Shown one piece after another: positions 51,380 through 60,636 of a DNA stretch of 64,000 nt; position 1 is the first letter of the stretch, and every line of letters begins with the position of its first letter. The notes below the pieces were generated by a model. The model did no database searches. It was not told the DNA's origin and was given only the letters and a program-made list of their open reading frames with translations. The stretch lies in the NCBI GenBank assembly GCA_016783285.1, contig JADHWW010000102.1:1-64000 (forward strand), given 5' to 3'. This DNA comes from Anaerolineae bacterium. GTDB lineage: Bacteria > Chloroflexota > Anaerolineae > B4-G1. Made by a program: the position numbers and the translations under genes.

Positions 51380-51621
51380 AGTTCTTGTTTCACCACGTCC
51401 AGTGAGCGCGTTTCTCCCTTCAGATGGTGCGCTCGAGCCTGGCGCATCCGTGCTAGAAAAGCGGTGTCCTGAGATAGCAGATAGTCTTCCATTTCGTCCC
51501 CAAAGGCTTCAAAAGCCCCGGCCGCCTCCGACATCTTCTGAAGCAAGGAGATCGGAATGGACACCATGTCGGTAGCCATATCCCCCTCAATGTGTTGGCT
51601 TGTTTTGACTGGGTTGCCCAT
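51367..51621 (-). CDS. Antitoxin partner of the RelE-type toxin
   Basis: 84 residues from ATG 51621, with GGAGG ahead. The N-terminus (TDMVSIPISLLQKMSEAAGAFEAF) could be a dimerising DNA-binding or helical domain, and the C-terminal part (HLKGETRSLDVVKQELCIE) resembles toxin-wrapping tails such as those of RelB-like proteins. Family name uncertain; gene order and overlap make the role nearly sure. Confidence 0.8.
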   Translation of the reverse strand: MGNPVKTSQHIEGDMATDMVSIPISLLQKMSEAAGAFEAFGDEMEDYLLSQDTAFLARMRQARAHHLKGETRSLDVVKQELCIE

Positions 51622-51706
51622 CAATCTTTACCTCCACTTGGCTTACAACAACTTGGATTATAGCATAATGAGTCGCAAAAGAGAAAGCACCGCACGCGTC
51701 GGAAGT

Positions 51707-53815
51707 CTACCATGGCACCTCCAGCGCGAATACCTGCGACGTGTCGTTGCCAAAGATGTCAATGACCTTGACCAGGATGCGGTACGTTCCCGGCGTCTCG
51801 TAGACGTGCGGATCGGTCTTGAGTTGCAGCGTGCGGTCGCGACGGGTGCGGTAGGACGTCCAGCCGTTGATGAAGGTGTCGTTCTGGAAGTCCCAGTCCA
51901 CCGCCCAGTAGTCCACGTAGTCCGACCACTTCTTAATCTTCTCGCGCACCTCGGGCGGGATGAGTTCGTCGTTGGGGATGACGAAGTCAGTCAGTGCAAC
52001 CCGGAAGGAGCGCTTCTTGCGCGAGGGCTTGATCTCCACCTCCAGGTAGGCCAGTTCGTAGAAGTGTATGTCGCCCTTGTCAACCGCCTGCTGCTCCATC
52101 ACCTCGCGAGGGATGGCGAGGAGCAGAAGCCTGATGCCCTGCGCTTTGGCCTGGTCCACCATCAGGTTAGCCAGCCCCATCTCCCACTCCCAGCCCAGGA
52201 CGTGGAGTTCCTTCTGCTTCATCGCCTTGCACTCGGCCAGGCACTCGTTGATCTCGTCAATCGTGACCGGCGCGTCCACCGCGCCGACGTGGACCATCGC
52301 GCTGCCCTTTTTGCCGTGCAGGTGCTGGGTGCCGGCCAGCGGCTGCGCGCCGTAGAGATTGAGGATGAACTTGAGATACTCGAAGATGAGCATCTGGCGG
52401 GGGCGTCTCTGACCCTCGAAGGTGACACCCTGCCAAACCTGGCGCTCGTACTTGCCCAGGTTGAGAATCTCGAAGGGGCGACACTTTGGGATGTCCATCA
52501 ACCGCTTACGGGTGACGTGGATGGCGTAGCGGCTCATGTCGCAGCCGATCCAGCGGCGACCCAGCTTCTCGGCTACGGCCAAAGTAGTGCCGGAGCCGCA
52601 GAAAAAGTCGGCAACGAGGTTTCCTTCGTTGGATGAAGTCAAGATGATTCTCTCAAGCAACAACTTCGGTTTCTGTGTCGCGTATCCCGTGCGCTCGGAG
52701 CCTATTGTCTGTGTAGACATCTTGTCCCAAATATCCTGGATAGGACGTCCCGGCATATCTTCCAAGTAGTGCTTCAAGCGTGGCGTTCCAGTCCGCGTGT
52801 AGTAGATGCGTGCTTGTTTCTCCCATTCAACCATGTTGGCTTTTGAGTACCCCCAATATCTTCCCCTATACGGACGAACGCCCTTGTACTCAAAACCTTC
52901 CACTGGTTGCTGGCATTCGTTGGTTAGGTCGGCTTGCCAAGTTGATTTCCCAATCTTGCGTTTGATTCGCCATTCGTACTCAGTGTCGCCCCCTGGCTTT
53001 GCAGCGGTCATGTCGCTGTGAGTAAAGCACCTACCTGTTTCGGGCTCGACGTGTCGATAGTGGGCCTGTACATATTCTTGGTCATATTCTTCAAACTGGT
53101 GATTCCAAGTGAAGTCGGTTCCTCTTGCGTAGAAGAGTATTACATCATGGACACGCCCATAATGAGTAGCGCCCTGGGCGACGTCGCTATGTGCGGATTG
53201 GCGCTTCCAGGTGATTTCGTTGATAAAAGAGCCTGTGCCAAAGATTTCATCTGCCACAACTTTGACATACTGCGAGATGTCCCACCCTAGGTGAATGTAA
53301 ATTGAGCCAGAAGGGCTCATTAACTCCGACATCAGGCGCAAACAGTCATACAGCATTCGAATGTATGAAGAAATGCCCTCACCCCACGTGTCTCGGTATG
53401 CTTTCTCTTCAAGCAAAGATTGATTCTTGTCAACAAATTCATCACCAACTTCCGCCCTAAACGAAAAATCTGCCCCCGTTGCAAACGGCGGATCAATGTA
53501 GATTAAGTCAATCTTGCCAGCAAAATGCTCCAGCAGCGACCCCATCACGTACAAGTTGTCGCCCCAGATGAGCTTGTTGCGCCAGCCGTCGCCGGGGGCG
53601 GCCTTTTGCTCCTCCTCGGCCCGCCAGTAGTCGAAGAGGGTGGCAACGTGTCCAGCACGTTCCTCCTCACGCTCTTCGCGGGTGGCGCGGGTCTCGTTGA
53701 CCCGCTCGATGACCTGGAAGGGCAGGCTCGCACGGCGGGGTGGGACCAGGTTGCCCTCGTCGTCATATTTGCCGGGCCAGACGAGTTCGGTGCGGGTGAT
53801 TTCGATTTTGGGCAT
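51707..53815 (-). CDS. Type III-like DNA methyltransferase subunit (Mod)
   Basis: 702 residues. Motif IV is IYIDPPFATG near residue 108 and motif I is VADFFCGSGTTLAVAEKLG near 400, the beta-class order of adenine-N6 or cytosine-N4 enzymes. GCDMSRYAIHVTRKRL follows as in type III Mod proteins. The C-terminal 250 residues are less conserved and may hold target recognition. The 5' end is duplicated at 55976-56112. Together with Res it makes a full restriction-modification system. Confidence 0.92.
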   Translation of the reverse strand: MPKIEITRTELVWPGKYDDEGNLVPPRRASLPFQVIERVNETRATREEREEERAGHVATLFDYWRAEEEQKAAPGDGWRNKLIWGDNLYVMGSLLEHFAGKIDLIYIDPPFATGADFSFRAEVGDEFVDKNQSLLEEKAYRDTWGEGISSYIRMLYDCLRLMSELMSPSGSIYIHLGWDISQYVKVVADEIFGTGSFINEITWKRQSAHSDVAQGATHYGRVHDVILFYARGTDFTWNHQFEEYDQEYVQAHYRHVEPETGRCFTHSDMTAAKPGGDTEYEWRIKRKIGKSTWQADLTNECQQPVEGFEYKGVRPYRGRYWGYSKANMVEWEKQARIYYTRTGTPRLKHYLEDMPGRPIQDIWDKMSTQTIGSERTGYATQKPKLLLERIILTSSNEGNLVADFFCGSGTTLAVAEKLGRRWIGCDMSRYAIHVTRKRLMDIPKCRPFEILNLGKYERQVWQGVTFEGQRRPRQMLIFEYLKFILNLYGAQPLAGTQHLHGKKGSAMVHVGAVDAPVTIDEINECLAECKAMKQKELHVLGWEWEMGLANLMVDQAKAQGIRLLLLAIPREVMEQQAVDKGDIHFYELAYLEVEIKPSRKKRSFRVALTDFVIPNDELIPPEVREKIKKWSDYVDYWAVDWDFQNDTFINGWTSYRTRRDRTLQLKTDPHVYETPGTYRILVKVIDIFGNDTSQVFALEVPW

Positions 53816-53826
53816 TTATTCACCTC

Positions 53827-54786
53827 TCAGTTCATTCGGACTTTAGAAGTCTGCCGGACTTCCGAAGTCTTATCACGCGGCAACCATGGGCCACCGGGCG
53901 ACCAGTACCGATCAAAGCGCCGCCCTTTCGACAGTGCCTGGATCACGGGATGGAGAAACGGGGCAATGACCTGAAGGGCCTCGTGCAGGGTGGCGGGCGT
54001 CTCCTTCTCCTCGAGGCGATGGCGACGGATGAACGCAATCCACTGGGTCTGCTTCTCACGATTTTGGGCAAAGGCATCGGTGAATGCGACTGGGGTCAGG
54101 GGGAGAGTTGTCTGTCGCCAGCGGAACGTCTCGTGGATCGCCTGAGACAGGATGGAACCGTCAAAGTCAAAGTGGTTGGCCAGCAACCAGACGTCGTAGA
54201 AGTCCTTTATCCGGCTGTTTACCTCCCCCATATAGACCATGATCTGTAACTTTTCGGCGATCGCACTTTCGCGGCTGTAGCCCTGCAGTTCAGGTGGGGG
54301 AAAATCCAGGATGGTCGGCAGCCGGACGAGAGATGGGCCGGGTACCAGCGGATCACCGAAACCGGTGTCAATCTGCATAGGGACACGCGCAGTGCCCAGA
54401 TAGGCGGTAAAGCGCACGCGCACGCCCGCATAGTTTGCCGCCTCAATAATGCGCTCACCAAGGGCATTCTCGGTGTCAAAGCGCATCCCGTCCTCCGGTG
54501 CTGTCTCCTGGCAAATCGCCTGGATCACAGATACGACGTGCTCGACCGAGTTATCTAGACGGCCCAGCAGGTCAATATCGCGGGTGGGCCGGGAGAACGG
54601 CGACTGCCAGGCGGTGAACATCAATGCCCCCTTGAGCACAAACTGGCGGCGATAGGATGAGCGTCCCAGGCGGTAGAGGAAACGTTCCAGAGCAAAGTAC
54701 TGCAGCACCTCATTGAATGGGCGTCCCTCTGTTCTGGCGTGGTTTAGCAACCGCTGGCGGACGGAGGCAGCTACGTCTCGGGTCAT
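53827..54786 (-). CDS. AbiEii-type nucleotidyltransferase toxin
   Basis: 319 residues. The nucleotidyltransferase core has KGALMFTAW followed by RPTRDIDLLGRLDN, the GS-like and DxD-type motif pair. AbiEii toxins transfer nucleotides to tRNA or another target and stop growth during phage attack. The last 15 residues (TSEVRQTSKVRMN) are encoded by a dispersed palindromic repeat. The start overlaps the AbiEi stop (ATGA). Whether this member is active is not known. Confidence 0.88.
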   Translation of the reverse strand: MTRDVAASVRQRLLNHARTEGRPFNEVLQYFALERFLYRLGRSSYRRQFVLKGALMFTAWQSPFSRPTRDIDLLGRLDNSVEHVVSVIQAICQETAPEDGMRFDTENALGERIIEAANYAGVRVRFTAYLGTARVPMQIDTGFGDPLVPGPSLVRLPTILDFPPPELQGYSRESAIAEKLQIMVYMGEVNSRIKDFYDVWLLANHFDFDGSILSQAIHETFRWRQTTLPLTPVAFTDAFAQNREKQTQWIAFIRRHRLEEKETPATLHEALQVIAPFLHPVIQALSKGRRFDRYWSPGGPWLPRDKTSEVRQTSKVRMN

Positions 54787-55397
54787 AGCAGCGCCTCCAG
54801 GTAAGGTCTGATCACTTTTTCGACCCGGCAGACGCGGGCGTAACGCAGCAGCCTGCTTACATCAAAGTCCTGATGCTGGCGATAGAATTTGAGCGCTTCG
54901 AGGGCCACATCCAGGCCAATCTTGCGGCGGTACTTGAAGCTATCGGCTATACTCTTCTCCGGCCCGTAGATGCGAACGGGGATGCCGTCAATCAGGGGGG
55001 TCTCAATTCCCTCGCTCCAGGCAGGGCCTGAGAACCAATAGATACGCAAGGGGGGATAGTCCAGACGGGTCCGCTTGGCCCCTCTGAGCATAGCGATGTC
55101 CACAGCGTGGGGAATCTGGGTGGTCAGTTCGTGGAAGGCCAGGGCAGAGATCAGACAGACCACAGATTGAGGGACTTTGAGGGCCACAGTGACCAGGTCA
55201 CGGTTGGATAGGGGCGGCAAGTCGGCCAAGCGGTAGAGCCCCCGACTGAGTTGCTCCACCACCCCGGAGTCGCGCATCGCGTAGAGGGTGCGTGGGTGGA
55301 TGCCCAGCCGTCGCGCCTCAGCGGTGTGCATGGTGCCACCATGTTGCTGGAAAAGTGTGATTGCATTTTGAATAGGCTTGGATGTTTCCATCGCCAT
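54783..55397 (-). CDS. AbiEi-type antitoxin with winged helix
   Basis: 204 residues. The N-terminal winged helix (AITLFQQHGGTMHTAEARRLGIHPRTLYAMRDSG) and the C-terminal AbiEi domain (VRIYGPEKSIADSFKYRRKIGLDVALEALKF) match type IV antitoxins, which repress their own operon and counter AbiEii. Operator repeats were not identified. The AbiEii start overlaps its stop by 4 bases. Confidence 0.9.
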   Translation of the reverse strand: MAMETSKPIQNAITLFQQHGGTMHTAEARRLGIHPRTLYAMRDSGVVEQLSRGLYRLADLPPLSNRDLVTVALKVPQSVVCLISALAFHELTTQIPHAVDIAMLRGAKRTRLDYPPLRIYWFSGPAWSEGIETPLIDGIPVRIYGPEKSIADSFKYRRKIGLDVALEALKFYRQHQDFDVSRLLRYARVCRVEKVIRPYLEALL

Positions 55398-55427
55398 CGA
55401 ATAGGATAGAATGGTATACAGTTATGT

Positions 55428-55823
55428 TTATATGTAGACAATTCTATCCATTAGGCTGTGTTTGTCAAGAGGACTCTGCATCAAGAACTCGCGTTCTGGC
55501 TTTTCTTCAACAGGAGTGATGAGCACCGCTACGCCCCCGTATTTCTGGCGTACCCGCCGAGACAGTACATGGCGGTCGGCGTCGTGATCCACCAATTCCC
55601 CGTTGTGAATGGCCACGTACTTGCCCAGGAAACGCTGTTTCAATTCGATGTGCATAGTGCGGTACGTTTCCATTTCCCGGTCTATCTTGCGTTCTTTGGC
55701 CTTCCATAGATACTGTCGCAATGCCTCATTGACCAGATCGCTGATTTCTTTGTTTTCCTGTTCCGCTATTGGCGTCAGTTCAGTAAACATTTGGTCCGGT
55801 ATCAACACACGATGCTCTGTCAT
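55428..55823 (-). CDS. RHH-like DNA-binding protein with DUF5678 domain
   Basis: 131 residues from ATG 55823. The N-terminus (HRVLIPDQMFTELTPIAEQENKEISDLVNEALRQYL) looks like a ribbon-helix-helix. A basic linker (KAKERKIDREMETYR) leads to a DUF5678-type strand pair (LGKYVAIHNGELVDHDADRHVLSRRVRQKYG). Such proteins may be antitoxins. No toxin gene follows, only the AbiE pair 30 bases downstream. Confidence 0.7.
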   Translation of the reverse strand: MTEHRVLIPDQMFTELTPIAEQENKEISDLVNEALRQYLWKAKERKIDREMETYRTMHIELKQRFLGKYVAIHNGELVDHDADRHVLSRRVRQKYGGVAVLITPVEEKPEREFLMQSPLDKHSLMDRIVYI

Positions 55824-55975
55824 CAGTCTGAACTCCTTCCTCAATTCAATCGGTGCGAACAACTGGCTGGGCGCAGGGAATAGCGTTGAGCAAAGCCCGC
55901 AGACATGCTTTGCCAGAGTTATTATGCGCCGGAGTGGACCAGATGTCAAACTGGGTATTCTGCTTCCACTACTCG

Positions 55976-56112
55976 TGGGTGGCGCGGGTCTCGTTCACCC
56001 GCTCGATGACCTGGAAGGGCAAACTGACGCAGCGGGGCGGGGCCAGGTTGCCGTCTTCGTCGTATTTGCCAGGCCAGACCAGTTCGGTGCGGGTGATTTC
56101 GATTTTGGGTAT
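55976..56112 (-). pseudogene. Duplicated 5' fragment of the mod gene
   Basis: About 45 codons match the start of Mod (PKIEITRTELVWPGKYD, then LPFQVIERVNETRA). The start codon has become ATA and the frame breaks soon after. It sits directly after the 1484-residue ATPase gene on the same strand, so it marks where mod once began. Confidence 0.85.
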
Positions 56113-56167
56113 AACGTGCCTCCTGCTTCCCAATCAGGTTTCAAATCCAGATTTCGAGGATCGCCGG

Positions 56168-59100
56168 CTAGTATTCTTCGTCAGCGACGGCTTTCCAGCG
56201 GTCGTCAAGCCGATAGTCATTGACCTTGTCAACGGGATTCTGGAACACGAACAACCTGCGCAAATTCTCATCCAGGGCATACTCAACGACATAGAGATAG
56301 TATTCTTCGCCGTGGCGCTGCGCCGCCCGGTATTCCGGCGCAGTGAGACCAATCCCCCAGCCATCCCAGCCGTACTTGGTGGCCTTGACTTCGATACGCC
56401 GTGCCAGTCTATGCTTTTCGCCTTTGTCTAAGATGGCGGCAACCGGGTCTTCCGCGTAGGAGTCTATGTCCCAGCCTTCATGGTTGGGCGGCAACTCTTT
56501 GGGAATACGCCCGCGCCGCTGTTCATAAGCCAGCGCGACCTCGATTCCCGCTCTCTCAATGGCTTTCCGCTCCTCGGACAATTCGCTTTCATCGGGTGAA
56601 CCTCCGCCTCGACCGCTACCATCTGGCTCTATGTAGGAGCGCAACCTGGGACGGCGGTGGTGTGGTTCAGGCTTCGGTCTAGGCTTGGGTTCAGGCTCGG
56701 GTTCCGGCTCTGGCCTTGGTCCAGGTTGCGGTGCAGGCTTCGGTGCATACTTGGATTCATGTTCGCCTCTGAGTTCATGCTTTGACCTGGGGCTAGCTGC
56801 TTCAGTCTCCGGTTCGGTTTTCGGTTCCGGCTTTGGTTTGGGTTCGGGTTCAGCCTGCCTGAGTGACGAAGCAAGTACCTTGTCTATCCATTCTTTCTCC
56901 TCAGCGGGCAGGGACCAGTTGTTCTTGTGACTGATTCCGTCAACCTTGACCTCAGATGCACCAAGAACCCTGCCGATGAAGTTCTCCAGCGCGTTGGACG
57001 TGCGACCGCCAGTGAGTCGTCTGGCGAGAATAGCCGGTGTTTCAATCTCAAGCTGATCTTGCGAGTGCGCGTCTGATCGATAGAGCAAGCGCTTGTCCTG
57101 TTGCCAGTAGGCGCTACTATCGCAGACCTCGACAGCGGTCCAATCCAATTCATAGCACACTGTCAGGCCCTTGACCACCTGTTCCCGGGTCCTAAGCAAT
57201 GCTTCGAGGACACCAGTCTGCTTTGTGCGTTCATACTGATCACTGTTCACGTTCCAGAGATAAACGCAAATCGCCTTTTTTGCAGCCGATGTCAGGAGAG
57301 GGTGAAAGTCGTCGGTTTCAGCCACTTGCTGCACTTCAGCAGTTGCCTCGACTGTCTCCACCAGCGAACGAATGCCAAGGGCACGATACAATGGTTGATA
57401 CTCAGCGAAACTGGCTTTCTCGGGACGCCAGGCAAACTCAACTCCTTCTTTGGCAAAGAGTCGCTTTAGCTCTCCGTCGTCGGGGACATATACCCTGTCG
57501 GCAACCTCGAAACGGTCATTCTGCGTCCACACCTTGGCGTTAGCACGGAATCCCTGCCACCATTGCGGCTGATCATTTCCTTCGACAACTTTCAGCAATT
57601 CAGGATAGATACGCTCAAGCGCATCCTCCGCTGTCCCAGCTTGAATGTGCTCCACTTCGGTCAACTGAGTCCATGCTTGAGCATACAACTCCTGGCTGAA
57701 GTGCTCTCTTACGCCTACTTTCTTGACGAAAAACTCCTTCAAACGACGATCGAATTGCTTCTCTAGATACGCATATGTTACACCGGAGACAGCCGATAGA
57801 TCGCGCCAGATGGCCTGCTTTGAGGTGATCCACCTCGGATGAGGTTTGGAGACTAGGATTAGGGGGTGTTCTTCAAAGAGGTCTTTGACATCAGAACGCC
57901 ACCTCTCCACCAGAAATGCATATATCTTGCTGACCACCTTCTGATCTACTTGGTCGGCAGGTCGAGAACTGAGTTCTTGCAGATACTGCAAGAACTCGTC
58001 TACTGTGGCCGTTTGGCGAAGCCCGAGCCAGTTAGCCACCTTCTCACCGGGATTCTCAAGCACATACGGCAGTGTATCACCAAAGAGTTCACGCAACTCA
58101 GGTTTGTTAAGGAAGACTTCACCAGGCCTCGTAGGCCCTTGGGTGCTCGGGAACCATGGGGCCTCCAGGAGGCAGTGCTTGAGTTCTGAATCTCGCTGGT
58201 AGTGTTGCCACTTCCGATAGTCGCCTTCATAATGGGCTGTACAGAATGATGGCTCCTTCCAGTATCGCTCACGTAGCTTTGCAGCCAGCCAACTGACCAG
58301 TGCTTTACCCCTCCTTCGCAACGCTCGTTTCCCCAAGCGACTTGTCCCTGTCCATAAGTCAGATAGCCAGCCTGGTGGACGGTAGTCTTGTACTTTTTCT
58401 GGCCAGGGCCAAGATCGGCTGCGAGGGTACTTTTCGTCAAACTGGTCGCGAAACGCCTTGAATAGTCCACGCTCATACTTGGTCAACTCGGGACTTCCAT
58501 AAGTAAGCCCAGATGCTAAACGAGGATGAGGGGCGTCAGTGGCTCCCACTTCCTCAAGAAAACCTTGCCAACTTCTGAACTCCCCCTTCCCCTCACAACT
58601 CGCTAGATAGGCATCGGATAGCACTGCGATGTGAGCACGATCGTCCGGATCAGCAAACACCAATTGCCAGCCAGTCTTGGGATTCATTGCCTCTGGCATG
58701 GCCAGTGGATGGTCATCATTCCACTCTTGCGGTTCTACGATTTCCCCGTCAGCCAGGGCAAGAGGCAGTACATCTATGATCGCTTGTTGAGTCTCATCAT
58801 CAAGAGCATCGAATTGGTCTCGAATGTATGCGGTTAGATGTACCAGTTCAGACACACTGACTTCGGCCCGATGTTCGTTGAGTCCCCGGGCCAAGTCAAG
58901 ACAGAAATTGGCCGGTGTCAGATCCCGCACTCCGAGCGTGTCAACAAGCCATTGGGCAAGTCCTTGGTTGTCGTCGAGTAACGCGTAGAGTCTCGGATTC
59001 AGAAAGGCGATGGTGAGTACAGAAGAAACCTGGGTCTGTAGTTGCCTGATCTCCTGCACATCTTCTGCTGGGAAGTAGATAGGTTGTTCGGTTGCATTTG

Positions 59101-60622
59101 ACCTCCTACCCTCTTCAAGAGGGAGCAAATTCAAGCCCTGGAGACGCTTCTCTGTCGCCCGTCGTAGCTGGCTCAGGTATTTATAAAGTGCGACGAACCA
59201 CTCCAGGTCTTGAGACTCAAGCCAAGTTTCGTCTCTTAGACATTCGATGATCTCGCTCGAACTCAGGTCTTCGACGCCAATAGCCTCGAGCTGTTTCCGG
59301 TAGGTCTGAATCTGCGGGTGAGCAAGAGGCGTCTTCTGCAACTGAGTTGGCATATAGGCAATGTTCAGCAGTCTGCGAAACTCGTCAGAGGCTAAGCGGG
59401 CTTCTGATGGCTTCACCAGCGTCTCACCGTCAAGCGTCCAAATCACGGCCCGACTGCTCAGTTCGTTGTGAATGGCCTCGACAGTAGGCTGGAAAAACTC
59501 TTCCTGGTTATCACTGGCCAACGGAATGAAGGCATACGCCCTGGCCCTGTACTTGGGCTTGTCGAGAAGGCTTGTAAAAGCTTGTATGAACGCTGGAGCC
59601 ATACAATCGCGCAACCAGAGATTCCACGGGCAGTCGTACTTAATGCCCTCACGTGATGTTAAAAGAATGAAGTCCGCATTGATTATGAAAGGGAAACCGC
59701 TTTTCTCTTTTGTGGGCAGAAAAGCGAACACTTGTCCTTCGGAACTGACTTCTGTTGTCAGGGGTAGTGCGACGCTAACTTTCCGAGTAGTAATGCCTTC
59801 GCGCTTCTCCTCGTGGAGGTCAGGTGGCATGGGGATCTCCTGCTCGACTAGCCAGAACTCCACATACTGGTCACCTGTCATAAACTGGACCAGCGGCCTG
59901 TTCGTATCATCTCGTATTACCTCAATAGGCTTCTGGTTCTCAATGTGGATGGCTAATCCCTCCAACTTGGAGAGAAACAAAATGGTTTCGGGAGCAATTG
60001 TTTCAAGTTCCTTGGTGACCCCTTCTCGCTTACCAGGTTTCAGAGGAAGTACGATGCGTGTTCTGTTGCTGTGCTCCTTCATCTCAGGCGGTATCTCAGA
60101 TACCCAATAAGGTACGATATAACCGAGTTCAGCTTGAGGATCCGGCTCTTCCTGAAATCGGAATTGATAGCCACCGGAGAAAATGTGGGGCTGACTGCTT
60201 ACCACGAACACGGACTTGAAGCCGATGCCTTTCTCGCCAACGTATCCTTCCCGCTTCTCCTTGGTCGTCGCCCCAACAGCGCACAGTGCCTGAACATCCT
60301 TGGGGCGAAATCCCACTTCGTTGTTTATGACAAGTAGAGCGCCCTCGGCTTCTGGGGTTCCAGTTGGGTCTCTGGATAACAGGGTGAATGTTAGGTCGGG
60401 CTTTACATTCTCGTCATAGCGGTTATCTTCGGCATTCTGGATCAGCTCCAGGATGAAATGGGTCTCCTTGGAGTACAGTCCCTCTGATAAATGCGAGATG
60501 GCACGCTGAAGATCATCCGACAGCGGGTTCTGCTTGGCGATAGTCCCATCTGGCGCGAGGCCGAATTTCCGGCTGCGTATCAAGTCAATGTGCTCTTGGG
60601 GTGGCGTGTAAGGAGATTGCAT
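56168..60622 (-). CDS. HSP90-like (sacsin-type) ATPase with C-terminal DUF3883 nuclease-like domain
   Basis: 1484 residues. The N-terminal GHKL ATPase has FILELIQNAEDNRYD (N box), INNEVGFRPKDVQ in place of the usual DNG, and GEKGIGFKSVF (G2). Over 900 residues of helical and mixed unknown sequence follow. A Pro/Glu/Lys-rich linker of repeated EPEPKP type (about 1275-1340) precedes the DUF3883 domain, with GWDIDS and RRIEVKATKYG, a D...ExK pattern like PD-(D/E)XK nucleases. ATG 60622 follows GAGG and stands 14 bases after the helicase stop. I infer a defence effector; the target and trigger are unknown. Confidence 0.85.
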   Translation of the reverse strand: MQSPYTPPQEHIDLIRSRKFGLAPDGTIAKQNPLSDDLQRAISHLSEGLYSKETHFILELIQNAEDNRYDENVKPDLTFTLLSRDPTGTPEAEGALLVINNEVGFRPKDVQALCAVGATTKEKREGYVGEKGIGFKSVFVVSSQPHIFSGGYQFRFQEEPDPQAELGYIVPYWVSEIPPEMKEHSNRTRIVLPLKPGKREGVTKELETIAPETILFLSKLEGLAIHIENQKPIEVIRDDTNRPLVQFMTGDQYVEFWLVEQEIPMPPDLHEEKREGITTRKVSVALPLTTEVSSEGQVFAFLPTKEKSGFPFIINADFILLTSREGIKYDCPWNLWLRDCMAPAFIQAFTSLLDKPKYRARAYAFIPLASDNQEEFFQPTVEAIHNELSSRAVIWTLDGETLVKPSEARLASDEFRRLLNIAYMPTQLQKTPLAHPQIQTYRKQLEAIGVEDLSSSEIIECLRDETWLESQDLEWFVALYKYLSQLRRATEKRLQGLNLLPLEEGRRSNATEQPIYFPAEDVQEIRQLQTQVSSVLTIAFLNPRLYALLDDNQGLAQWLVDTLGVRDLTPANFCLDLARGLNEHRAEVSVSELVHLTAYIRDQFDALDDETQQAIIDVLPLALADGEIVEPQEWNDDHPLAMPEAMNPKTGWQLVFADPDDRAHIAVLSDAYLASCEGKGEFRSWQGFLEEVGATDAPHPRLASGLTYGSPELTKYERGLFKAFRDQFDEKYPRSRSWPWPEKVQDYRPPGWLSDLWTGTSRLGKRALRRRGKALVSWLAAKLRERYWKEPSFCTAHYEGDYRKWQHYQRDSELKHCLLEAPWFPSTQGPTRPGEVFLNKPELRELFGDTLPYVLENPGEKVANWLGLRQTATVDEFLQYLQELSSRPADQVDQKVVSKIYAFLVERWRSDVKDLFEEHPLILVSKPHPRWITSKQAIWRDLSAVSGVTYAYLEKQFDRRLKEFFVKKVGVREHFSQELYAQAWTQLTEVEHIQAGTAEDALERIYPELLKVVEGNDQPQWWQGFRANAKVWTQNDRFEVADRVYVPDDGELKRLFAKEGVEFAWRPEKASFAEYQPLYRALGIRSLVETVEATAEVQQVAETDDFHPLLTSAAKKAICVYLWNVNSDQYERTKQTGVLEALLRTREQVVKGLTVCYELDWTAVEVCDSSAYWQQDKRLLYRSDAHSQDQLEIETPAILARRLTGGRTSNALENFIGRVLGASEVKVDGISHKNNWSLPAEEKEWIDKVLASSLRQAEPEPKPKPEPKTEPETEAASPRSKHELRGEHESKYAPKPAPQPGPRPEPEPEPEPKPRPKPEPHHRRPRLRSYIEPDGSGRGGGSPDESELSEERKAIERAGIEVALAYEQRRGRIPKELPPNHEGWDIDSYAEDPVAAILDKGEKHRLARRIEVKATKYGWDGWGIGLTAPEYRAAQRHGEEYYLYVVEYALDENLRRLFVFQNPVDKVNDYRLDDRWKAVADEEY

Positions 60623-60636
60623 CGTCAGAACCTCAC

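Noticed and set aside
52780..53290. Plus-strand frames opposite the middle of mod
   Set aside because: Short antisense frames without ribosome sites; the mod reading frame is intact with both catalytic motifs.
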